NCBI GenBank assembly: GCA_001872485.1
Contig: MNWK01000030.1
Coordinates: 1 to 40,152, forward strand
Length of the DNA: 40,152 bases
Source of the DNA: Parcubacteria group bacterium CG1_02_44_31
Lineage (GTDB): Bacteria; Patescibacteriota; Minisyncoccia; UBA6257; Brennerbacteraceae
Direction: 5' to 3'
A program made the translations under genes and the position numbers. Positions 33,042 to 40,152 of this stretch are shown here, in pieces; positions within the stretch are counted from its first letter, which is position 1; every line of letters begins with the position of its first letter. The notes under the pieces were generated by a model, which made no database searches, was not told where the DNA came from, and saw nothing but the letters and a program-made list of their open reading frames with translations.

Positions 33042-36000
33042 TTATTCGTGCGCGCCTTCTTTTTGCGGCGCGGCTTGTTCATTGTTTTGCTGCTCATACA
33101 GGCGTTGTTTTTCAAACACATACTTTGCATTTCTCAAATCCACGGCAAATCCCATGGCCTTCAGCTCGCTCACCAATACCGCAAACGATGCGGGGATATT
33201 CGGTTTCTGAATCTTTTCTCCCTTAATCAATGATTCGTATGTTGCGGCGCGCCCGAACATGTCATCAGATTTGATAGTCAAAATTTCCTGCAAGGTATGC
33301 GCAGCGCCATACCCTTCCAAAGCCCACACCTCCATTTCCCCAAACCGCTGCCCGCCGAACCGCGCCTTGCCGCCAAGCGGCTGCTGGGTGATAAGCGAAT
33401 ACGGCCCGACTGACCGCATGTGAATTTTGTCTTCAACCATATGGTCTAATTTCATCATGTAAATGTATCCAACGGTAATATGCTCGCCCAACACGTCTCC
33501 GCTCTTGCCATCATACACTTTGGTTTGTCCTGATTCCGGAAGCCCTGCTTTTTTCAATTCCTGTTTAATATCTTCCGGGGTCGCGCCGTTAAACACAGGT
33601 GTAATCGCGCGGTATCCAAGTTCATGCGCGGCCCATCCTAAATGCGTTTCCAAAATCTGCCCGATATTCATACGCTTGACCACACCCAAGGGATTCAGCA
33701 CCACATCAACCGACCTGCCATCTGACAAATACGGCATGTCCTCTTCAGGAGCAATGAGGGACACCACGCCTTTGTTCCCGTGTCTGCCAGCAAACTTGTC
33801 TCCAACAGTCACTTTCCGAAGTTCGGCAACTTCAACTTGAATGCGTTTCAACACTCCGGCAGGAAGCTTGTCACCGCGCTCGCGCGAAAACACTTTTGTG
33901 CCAATCACGCGGCCATGGCGGCCATGTTCCAGCCGCAGAGATGTATCTTTAACTTCTTTTGCTTTTTCTCCGAAAATAGCGCGGAGTAATTTTTCTTCTG
34001 CCGTAAGTTCTGCTTCGCCGCGCGGCGTGATTTTCCCAACCAAAATATCATTTGCCTCAACTTCAGCTCCCACGTGCACGATTCCGTCTTCATCCAAATC
34101 CTTGAGTTTTTCTTCAGCGACGTTTGGAATATCGGGAGTTGTCATCTCTGCTCCGAGTTTCGTTTCCCTCACATCAAACGAGTGTTCATGGATATGAGTC
34201 GATGTAAACCGATCTTGCTTCATCAAACGCTCTGATAAAATTACCGCGTCTTCAAAATTATATCCGCTCCACGGCAAAAACGCGACAAGCAAATTTTGCC
34301 CCAACGACAACACACCATGGTCCATCGACTCTCCGTCAATGAGCACATCGCCTTTGTTCACATGCTGATTTTTCAAAACAACCGGGCGCTGGTTTATGCA
34401 GGTATATTGATTCGTGCGATAAAATTTATTCACATAGTACGTTTTGGCTCCGGTTGCACCATTTCCCGAATATTTCACTGTAACATGAGACGCATCAACA
34501 TCAATTACCACCCCATCGCCTTCAGAGCTTACCATCTGGTTGGAGTCGCTTGCCGCGCGCTCCTCAAATCCGGTTCCCACGAGCGGCGCCTCGGGACGCA
34601 CGCACGGAACTCCTTGACGCTGCATGTTTGACCCCATCAACGCACGATTCACGTCAGTATTTTCCAAAAATGGGATAAGGCCAGCCGCAACAGACACAAG
34701 TTGCTGGGGAGACACATCAATGTATTCTACTTCATCAACTGAAACAACCATCACGCCGCCTTGAAAACGCACGGTTACATCCTTTTTCAAAATATTGCCT
34801 GCATCGTCGCACGGCGTTGCGCCATGCGCGATTTTCGCTTTTTCTTCAGTATATGCATCCAGCAATACGACTTCCGAAGAAATCTTCCCATTTTTCACTT
34901 TCATATACGGAGTTTCAATAAACCCCAAACGATTCACCTTGCTTTGGCACGCGAACCTGACTACTAATCCGATATTTTGCCCTTCCGGCGTTTCAATCGG
35001 ACATATTCTGCCATAGTGGCTCGTGTGGACATCGCGCACTTCAAACCCCGCGCGCTCGCGCTTGAGCCCTCCGGGGCCCATGCTTGAAATGGAACGTTTA
35101 TGTTCAAGCTGCGCCAACGGATTCACTTGGTCTGTATATTGCGACAGTTGCGATGTCATGAGAAAATCCCTGATTGAACTCAGCAAGGGTCGGGGAACAA
35201 TCAACGCAGCTGGACTTGCGGTTGCGACATCAACCATAGACATTTTGTCTTGAATAATGCGGCGCATGCGTCCCATACCGACCAGCATGCGCTCTTTCAA
35301 AATCTCGCCTACTGATTTGACGCGACGGTTTCCTAAATGGTCCACATCGTCTGGAATTGCATCGGGGTCATTGTTTAATCTGATAATCTCTCGTATAACC
35401 GAGACAATATCTTTTTGCGAAAGCAACCGGTCAGCTTGCGTATACGCGCCGACATCTTTTGTGCCGTACAACCGCTGGTTCATTTTATGGCGCCCAACTT
35501 CGCCCAAATCATAGCGTTCACTTTTTTTGAAAATGCTGTCAATATATGCGCGCGCATTGTCGTATGCGGCAAGCTCTCCCGGCCGCATACGCTTGTACAT
35601 TTCCACATATGCGCGGGCTACATCTTGCGCAGGGTCATGCTTGAGTGTCTTTTCAATGAATTTTGAGGTTTTATCAATATCCTCAAACTCCTTCAAGATT
35701 CTCCCGTTTTCCTCTAAATCAAATACGCGCAACAACGATGTGACTGGTACGCGGCGTTTTTTATCAATACGCACGCTGATGATTCCTTGCGTATCCGTAT
35801 CAAATTCAAGCCAGGACCCGCGCGTAGGAAGCACTTTCGCGCCAAATAATTTTTTGGTTCGGAGCTTGCTTTGCGTAAAATACACACCAGATGACCTGAT
35901 AAGCTGCGAAATAACCACGCGCTCAACCCCGTTCATAATAAACGTTCCTTTTGGCGTCAGCATGGGAAGTTCGCCCAAATATACCTCCTGCTCTTTTACT

Positions 36001-36293
36001 TCTCCTGTACGTTTGTTGGTCAGGCGCACGCGAACACGAAACGATGCCTCATAAGTCAATCCGTCGCGGCGCGCTTTCAACTCGCTGATTTTCGGTTCGT
36101 CAAACCAATAATCCAAAAAACACAGTTCAAAATCTTTGCCGGTATAATCCTTAATCGGAGCATATTCATCAAGCACCTCCCGAATTCCGGTTTTCAAAAA
36201 CCATTCGAACGAATCGAATATAACCTTGTTCAACGGCGGAAGGTCCGCAAGTTTTTGTTTTCGTCGCGTAAAGACTTTTGTCTTGGCAAACAT
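33042..36293 (-). CDS. rpoB: RNA polymerase subunit beta
   Basis: RpoB pairs with RpoC. I use ATG at 36293 (MFAKTKVFTRRKQKLADLPPLNKVIFDSFEWFL), 1083 residues; the track start is a GTG eight codons earlier. Landmarks: rifampicin-region SSIRDFLMTSQLSQYTDQVNPLAQLEHKRSISSMGPGGLKRERAGFEVRDVHTSHYGRICPIETPEGQNIGLV, DAVILSERLMKQD, GDKFAGRHGNKGVVS and the C-terminal GQRFGEMEVWALEGYGAAHTLQEILTIKSDD. In the rifampicin cluster the S. E. coli positions S531/H526 read MGPGG (S present upstream, Met-Gly) and HKRSISSMGP, so sensitivity cannot be judged by eye. Tail is Gln/Glu-rich. Confidence 0.98.
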   Translation of the reverse strand: MFAKTKVFTRRKQKLADLPPLNKVIFDSFEWFLKTGIREVLDEYAPIKDYTGKDFELCFLDYWFDEPKISELKARRDGLTYEASFRVRVRLTNKRTGEVKEQEVYLGELPMLTPKGTFIMNGVERVVISQLIRSSGVYFTQSKLRTKKLFGAKVLPTRGSWLEFDTDTQGIISVRIDKKRRVPVTSLLRVFDLEENGRILKEFEDIDKTSKFIEKTLKHDPAQDVARAYVEMYKRMRPGELAAYDNARAYIDSIFKKSERYDLGEVGRHKMNQRLYGTKDVGAYTQADRLLSQKDIVSVIREIIRLNNDPDAIPDDVDHLGNRRVKSVGEILKERMLVGMGRMRRIIQDKMSMVDVATASPAALIVPRPLLSSIRDFLMTSQLSQYTDQVNPLAQLEHKRSISSMGPGGLKRERAGFEVRDVHTSHYGRICPIETPEGQNIGLVVRFACQSKVNRLGFIETPYMKVKNGKISSEVVLLDAYTEEKAKIAHGATPCDDAGNILKKDVTVRFQGGVMVVSVDEVEYIDVSPQQLVSVAAGLIPFLENTDVNRALMGSNMQRQGVPCVRPEAPLVGTGFEERAASDSNQMVSSEGDGVVIDVDASHVTVKYSGNGATGAKTYYVNKFYRTNQYTCINQRPVVLKNQHVNKGDVLIDGESMDHGVLSLGQNLLVAFLPWSGYNFEDAVILSERLMKQDRFTSTHIHEHSFDVRETKLGAEMTTPDIPNVAEEKLKDLDEDGIVHVGAEVEANDILVGKITPRGEAELTAEEKLLRAIFGEKAKEVKDTSLRLEHGRHGRVIGTKVFSRERGDKLPAGVLKRIQVEVAELRKVTVGDKFAGRHGNKGVVSLIAPEEDMPYLSDGRSVDVVLNPLGVVKRMNIGQILETHLGWAAHELGYRAITPVFNGATPEDIKQELKKAGLPESGQTKVYDGKSGDVLGEHITVGYIYMMKLDHMVEDKIHMRSVGPYSLITQQPLGGKARFGGQRFGEMEVWALEGYGAAHTLQEILTIKSDDMFGRAATYESLIKGEKIQKPNIPASFAVLVSELKAMGFAVDLRNAKYVFEKQRLYEQQNNEQAAPQKEGAHE

Positions 36294-36410
36294 ATAAACA
36301 AAGCGAGACACAGCCACCCGGTCCGCAGGATGCTGTGTTTATATTTCTTTATATTATTTTGTGCGCGAAAAAATAAGAATGAAAAAAATTACTTGAAAAA
36401 GACAAACGCG

Positions 36411-36686
36411 TCATTGATTCCATATGCGCCCCGCGGCATATCCTTTTTCTATTGCCCGCGCAATTTCATTATGCAAAACACGTGTCGCGTCGGCAGTATG
36501 AATGGAAAGCGTTTCAAGAGTCGTAGGTGCTATTGTACGCATTTTAAAGAAATTGTCAAGCGCAGCCAAAAGGTCTTGCGATTCATCCACGTCAACATAT
36601 ACTATTCCGCCTGTGGTGAGCGAAGTCGAACCACCTGTGGTGAGCGGAGTCGAACCGCGCGAGGTCTTTGCTGAAACGAAAAACAC
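36411..36686 (-). CDS. Hypothetical 91-residue protein with repeat-derived N-terminus
   Basis: No family recognised. Residues about 28-91 (IVYVDVDESQDLLAALDNFFKMRTIAPTTLETLSIHTADATRVLHNEIARAIEKGYAAGRIWNQ) look like a folded small domain with a strand and three helices. Residues 1-27 (SRGSTPLTTGGSTSLTTGG) are a translation of the 24-nt tandem repeat, so the true start may be further in or the gene may have captured the repeat. It lies alone upstream of rpoB in the same direction. Confidence 0.4.
   Translation of the reverse strand: MFFVSAKTSRGSTPLTTGGSTSLTTGGIVYVDVDESQDLLAALDNFFKMRTIAPTTLETLSIHTADATRVLHNEIARAIEKGYAAGRIWNQ
36610..36657. repeat. 24-bp tandem repeat, two units
   Basis: CCTGTGGTGAGCGAAGTCGAACCA and CCTGTGGTGAGCGGAGTCGAACCG lie head to tail. 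Units of this kind (GTGAGCGAAGTCGAAC) recur in many Patescibacteria genomes as scattered REP-like repeats, from memory. Confidence 0.75.
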
Positions 36687-36719
36687 GTTGCGTATATGTT
36701 GTTAAGTGTACCGCGCGCG

Positions 36720-36748
36720 TTGTTTTTTAGCAATACAAGAAGTACAAT
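36720..36748 (+). promoter_or_regulatory. Candidate promoter for the 539-residue membrane protein
   Basis: TTGTTT, 17-nt spacer, TACAAT; start expected about 65 nt before the ATG at 36820. Confidence 0.45.
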
Positions 36749-36819
36749 ACATCATATGTACTTATCACCAATTCGGTTGAAAATATTGCCAAATTGACCA
36801 GCAATTACACATCATCTTT

Positions 36820-38439
36820 ATGACTCAAGAAAACAAATATACGCTTCCGCTCTCTTCCCAAACTAAAACGCTGTTGGACGCAATCACGCATGAAGAACGA
36901 AAAACGAACGAGAGCCTGCTTTCCCCAAATCTTATCAGCGTGAGCAATCTGACGAGCGGCATTGAGTTTTTATACGAAAAAATCAGAAACGCGCTTGATT
37001 ACCATGAAGAGCATTTGTGGCTGAAAAACGCCATTTTTCGGATTTTGAAGCGTAATCTGCTCAACCTCCTTGCACATGAAAAAATAGGATTGGACCTTAT
37101 TGAAGAACTGACCCGCGGCAGGTATATAGAAAACAATTATTATCCGGAAAACAAGGCGTGGGAAATCGACGGGATGCTTGAAAAATACCGCGAAGCGTTT
37201 GAGGTTTTGGAAACCAAAACAACCGTGCCGGAAAAAACAATACGTGAGCTTGAGGAGTGGCTGTTGGAGTTCGGAGCAGTAGAACTTGCTGACTCGTTTT
37301 TGCAAAACACCCAGAACCGCGCGTATATCAACTATTTTTGGCAAAGCATCAAGGAAAAAATAGAGGTCGCGCCTGATGTGGCAGGTGAGGTGTTTAATGA
37401 ACAATTGTATCTGGCAGTATACCGCAATTTTTTGCAAGCTGACCCGATTATGGAGCAATATGAGCTTTTTCGCATCAAATACCCCGAATGGTTTTCCGAT
37501 TCTCAAAATGCCGCGCAAACTATCGGGCAAAACCTTGCGCAAATCAAACTATCCATCCAGCACACGCTTGCGTATCCGCTTCGCAAAGAACTTGACCGCG
37601 TGATGAAACGCCGCAGCTTATTGGTATTTTTATTAAAAGATTTAATCGCGCAAGAGCAAGAACATACGCAGCAAGTGCTTGATAACCCTGAAGAGCTTGA
37701 AGAAAAACTGAAAATTTTGTACCAGGCGCGGTATATAGCAGGACGCGCAAAACTCCAAACATCCGCAATACGCGCGCTCATTTTCATCATTCTGACGAAA
37801 ATGTTTTTGCTTTTTGTCGGGGAATGGCCATATCAAAAATTCGTTTCGCACAGCACGAACTACATCGCGTTGATACTCAATGCCATTGTGCCGCCGCTTG
37901 TGCTTATTGCTTCAACGCTTGCTATTAAAATGCCAGGTGAAGAACAAAATTTTTTGCGCATGGTCAGCGACTTTGAAAAACTCATCAGGCCAAGCGATTC
38001 CCTGCCTGCGCTTGACCGCATCAGAAAACCAAAGCAAAGAATTACACCTGTCAAAATCGCGTTGGGAATGATATATGGAGCAAATATCGCATTCACGGGA
38101 TGGATTTTGTATGCTCTGTTTTCGTTCTTTTCATACAACATCGTTGACGCAATCGTGTTTATCCTATTTTTGAGTTTGGTAAGCTTTTTTGCAGTCCGGC
38201 TCAGGAAAACCGCAAACGAACTTGCTGCTGTTGAAACCAAAGAACACGTGCTGACGACTATTATTGAATTCTTTCTGTTTCCCATAGTGGAAATCGGAAA
38301 ATTCCTTTCGCGCGCCATATCATCTATCAACATCGCCGTGTTCGTGTTTGATTTCTTAATTGAAACGCCTTTGAAATCCTTGACCAACATTTTAGAAGAA
38401 TGGTTTTCGTTCATGCGCGAACGCAAACAAAATTTGTAA
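36820..38439 (+). CDS. Large membrane protein of unknown function
   Basis: No family recognised. Residues 1 to about 315 are charged, helical and cytosol-like (Glu/Lys/Gln-rich, probable coiled coils around RRSLLVFLLKDLIAQEQEHTQQVLDNPEELEEKLKIL). Residues about 318-480 hold four or five membrane helices: ALIFIILTKMFLLFVGEW, YIALILNAIVPPLVLIASTLAI, IALGMIYGANIAFTGWILYALFSFF and IVDAIVFILFLSLVSFFAV. A C-terminal amphipathic segment follows (FLSRAISSINIAVFVFDFLIETPLKSLTNILEEW). Codon use resembles the housekeeping genes, so it is probably native. Similar large helical membrane proteins are common and uncharacterised in Patescibacteria. Confidence 0.85.
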   Translation: MTQENKYTLPLSSQTKTLLDAITHEERKTNESLLSPNLISVSNLTSGIEFLYEKIRNALDYHEEHLWLKNAIFRILKRNLLNLLAHEKIGLDLIEELTRGRYIENNYYPENKAWEIDGMLEKYREAFEVLETKTTVPEKTIRELEEWLLEFGAVELADSFLQNTQNRAYINYFWQSIKEKIEVAPDVAGEVFNEQLYLAVYRNFLQADPIMEQYELFRIKYPEWFSDSQNAAQTIGQNLAQIKLSIQHTLAYPLRKELDRVMKRRSLLVFLLKDLIAQEQEHTQQVLDNPEELEEKLKILYQARYIAGRAKLQTSAIRALIFIILTKMFLLFVGEWPYQKFVSHSTNYIALILNAIVPPLVLIASTLAIKMPGEEQNFLRMVSDFEKLIRPSDSLPALDRIRKPKQRITPVKIALGMIYGANIAFTGWILYALFSFFSYNIVDAIVFILFLSLVSFFAVRLRKTANELAAVETKEHVLTTIIEFFLFPIVEIGKFLSRAISSINIAVFVFDFLIETPLKSLTNILEEWFSFMRERKQNL

Positions 38440-38537
38440 CCCGGCAATGAATTTTGGCAGCGCGCATACGCAAAGACAAAATCCTGCTAAAATTACTGCC
38501 CGGCGTAACCCCAATAACCTTGATTAATTCTTGACTT

Positions 38538-39746
38538 ATGAAACCTTTCCCCAAAAATTTTTTGTGGGGCGCGGCAATCTCAAGCTACCAAACCGAGGGA
38601 AATAACTTCGCAAGCGATTGGTGGCAATGGGAACAACAACCGGGCAACATCAAAGACGGTTCTGTGTCCAGCAGTGCGTGCGATTTTTGGAATCAATATG
38701 AAACATATTTGGATTATGCCAAACAAGCAGGTATGAACGCGTTGCGCATTTCCATTGAATGGGCGCGCATTCAGCCAGAACAAAATCAATGGTCTCAGCA
38801 GGCGCTTGACCATTATAAAAAAATCATTGGCGCTATGAAACAGCGAGGGTTGGAGCCTATTGTAACTCTATGGCACTTTACACTTCCTCTGTGGTTTGCA
38901 AAACAAAACGGATGGTTGAATGAAAATGCACAGGAATATTTTTTGCAATACGTAAAGCGTGTATATGAAACTCTAAAAAACGGTGTTCGCTACTGGATCA
39001 CCCTGAACGAACCAAGTGTATATTTATTCAATGGATTTATTACCGGTTCATGGCCGCCCGGGAAAAAACTTGCATTGCATCAGGCAGTAAGAATCCGGAA
39101 TAAGCTTATACGCATACATAAAGCCGCATACCATATATTAAAAAATCAAAATACCCTTGTCAGCATTGCTGCAAATCTGTCATGGGACACGGGCGCTTCG
39201 CAATATAAAAACATCAATCGCTTACTTGAATGGCTTCCTCCGCGCGGGAACGATTGGGCAATGCTTCACGCAACACAGCGCGAGTGCGATTTTATTGGAT
39301 TAAATTACTATTTCCATAACACCATCCGCGCCAATGTCTTGCATCCATTCGCATCTGTAACATCTTCCCACAAAGACCCATCCCGTAATTCAGACATAGG
39401 ATGGGAAATTGCACCGCAGGGCATATATGAAGTTTCAAAAAAACTCTACAAAACATTTCACAAACCAATTATGATTACTGAAAACGGCTTGGCTGACGCA
39501 AAAGATGAAAAACGCGCGCAATTTATCCGTGACCATGTTAAGAACATTGCGCAAGCAATTGAGAAAAACATCCCGGTTATTGGATACTTGCATTGGTCGC
39601 TTATGGATAATTTTGAATGGGCGCTTGGCAAAACCCCAAGATTCGGACTGATTGAAATGGATTACAACACTATGACTGCGCATCCCCGCCAAAGTTTATG
39701 GGAATATGGAACGCTCATTAGACAATATATCAACATCGCAAGTTGA
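38538..39746 (+). CDS. Glycoside hydrolase family 1 beta-glycosidase
   Basis: GH1 retaining beta-glycosidase with a (beta/alpha)8 barrel. Opening FPKNFLWGAAISSYQTEGN (Gln18/Glu20 in the -1 subsite), IEWARIQPE, LWHFTLPLWF, acid/base Glu158 in TLNEPS, and nucleophile Glu315 in ITENGLAD, followed by GYLHWSLMDNFEWALGKTPRFGLIEMDYNT. All catalytic residues are present. The 402-residue length is slightly short of the usual 440-480. No signal peptide, so it acts in the cytoplasm; specificity (glucoside or galactoside) cannot be told. The stop codon lies in a hairpin that is duplicated downstream. Confidence 0.94.
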   Translation: MKPFPKNFLWGAAISSYQTEGNNFASDWWQWEQQPGNIKDGSVSSSACDFWNQYETYLDYAKQAGMNALRISIEWARIQPEQNQWSQQALDHYKKIIGAMKQRGLEPIVTLWHFTLPLWFAKQNGWLNENAQEYFLQYVKRVYETLKNGVRYWITLNEPSVYLFNGFITGSWPPGKKLALHQAVRIRNKLIRIHKAAYHILKNQNTLVSIAANLSWDTGASQYKNINRLLEWLPPRGNDWAMLHATQRECDFIGLNYYFHNTIRANVLHPFASVTSSHKDPSRNSDIGWEIAPQGIYEVSKKLYKTFHKPIMITENGLADAKDEKRAQFIRDHVKNIAQAIEKNIPVIGYLHWSLMDNFEWALGKTPRFGLIEMDYNTMTAHPRQSLWEYGTLIRQYINIAS

Positions 39747-39948
39747 TATTACTCTAAATATCGTCTTGCGATGTTAATAGATGAGTCGGCAAAACGAACC
39801 TTATCTTCTGTTGAAAACGACATCCCTCCGAAGTCCCGACAAGCGGGACGAAGGTGGATAAAAAAATTATTCAGAAAAACAAATATATCAACATCGCCCC
39901 CACACCTAATTAGGTGTGGGGGCATCGCAAGTTGATATTACTCACTGA
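39725..39948. repeat. Duplicated hairpin, second copy split by a perfect 28-bp palindrome
   Basis: AATATATCAACATCGCAAGTTGATATTACTC occurs at 39725-39755, covering the end of the GH1 gene. At 39882-39943 the same sequence is interrupted by CCCCACACCTAATTAGGTGTGGGGG, with CATCGC on both sides. The whole GCCCCCACACCTAATTAGGTGTGGGGGC is a perfect palindrome with no loop. CATCGC looks like a 6-bp target duplication. Confidence 0.8.
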
Positions 39949-39970
39949 AGTTTATGGTAAAATATGATTA

Positions 39971-40152
39971 ATGAAATTACCATCTTTTCTAAGAAAATAT
40001 TTCTGGGACGTAGATTTTAATAGCCCGGATTTAAAAGGAAACTCATTTTTTGTTATTAATCGCTTATTAGAATACGGCGACCTTAAAGCCATTTCTTGGC
40101 TTTTTAAACATGCAAAGAGAAAACAAATTGAGCAGGTGATTAAAAAATCGAG
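39971..40152 (+). CDS. N-terminus of a DUF6922-like small protein, cut by the window edge
   Basis: The frame starts MKLPSFLRKYFWDVDFNSPDLKGNSFFVINRLLEYGDLKAISWLFKHAKRKQIEQVIKKS and is open to the edge, 60 codons. The pattern FLRKYFWDVDFxxxDL...VIxRLLEYGDLKAIxWLF is one I associate with DUF6922 proteins, which often stand just before an AbiEii/AbiGii-type nucleotidyltransferase in Patescibacteria. If so it would be the small partner of a toxin-antitoxin-like pair; the partner lies outside the window. Family assignment is from memory. Confidence 0.6.
   Translation, partial: MKLPSFLRKYFWDVDFNSPDLKGNSFFVINRLLEYGDLKAISWLFKHAKRKQIEQVIKKS

Noticed and set aside
36610-36657. CRISPR array
   Set aside because: Only two 24-bp units stand head to tail with no spacer, and no cas gene is near.
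39896-39923. Terminator of the GH1 gene
   Set aside because: A perfect palindrome, but no T-run follows on either strand and the centre has no loop.

Overview
The window looks like a Patescibacteria (candidate phyla radiation, Parcubacteria-like) chromosome fragment. This is inferred from short gene spacing, compact housekeeping genes, many divergent single-copy proteins, a zinc-type ribosomal protein S18, and intergenic gaps filled with palindromic repeats and degenerate heptamer repeats. No rRNA is present to fix the lineage.

Layout. 0-0.7 kb: end of an unknown gene, a decayed serine recombinase and a repeat. 0.7-8.6 kb (minus strand): hpf, secA, scpA, scpB, a D,D-carboxypeptidase, mraY and murA, a nearly gapless run joining cell-wall synthesis, secretion and chromosome condensation; it ends in a terminator. 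8.8-10.2 kb (minus): murB and a 30-residue Lys/Ala-rich protein missed by the ORF track. 10.2-11 kb: repeats and one hypothetical gene.

11-17.3 kb (minus) is the most unusual coding block and is AT-richer than its flanks. It is a dismantled PEP-synthase/dikinase-like system: a separate ATP-binding domain, two larger proteins and one small protein carrying swivelling phosphohistidine domains, an unknown 361-residue protein, and two decayed swivel domains. The largest protein has an N-terminal winged helix and two swivel domains, and its gene starts at a palindrome-overlapped promoter that would give a leaderless mRNA. No PEP/pyruvate TIM barrel is encoded, so the phosphate acceptor is unknown.

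17.3-23.4 kb (plus): repeats, a DUF4015-type glycoside-hydrolase-like protein, an SRPBCC protein, and a strange tRNA locus in which a tRNA is interrupted in its anticodon arm by a segment holding a complete tRNA-Met and a palindromic insertion. Next is a full T-box riboswitch with promoter, antiterminator and terminator, controlling an archaeal-type aspartyl-tRNA synthetase and probably the tRNA-Asp just behind it. The specifier region has overlapping GAA/AAC codons and no Asp codon, which suggests sensing of tRNA-Asn (or tRNA-Glu) and a link to the indirect Asn-tRNA pathway. Exonuclease III ends this part.

23.4-36.3 kb (minus): rpoB, rpoC, ftsK, a RodZ-like protein, csaA, recA, rpsF, ssb, rpsR. 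A repeat appears to supply the last codons of rpoC and another repeat lies in the csaA leader. 36.3-40.15 kb: a hypothetical gene with tandem repeats, a large membrane protein, a GH1 beta-glycosidase, a duplicated hairpin split by a perfect palindrome, and the start of a DUF6922-like gene.
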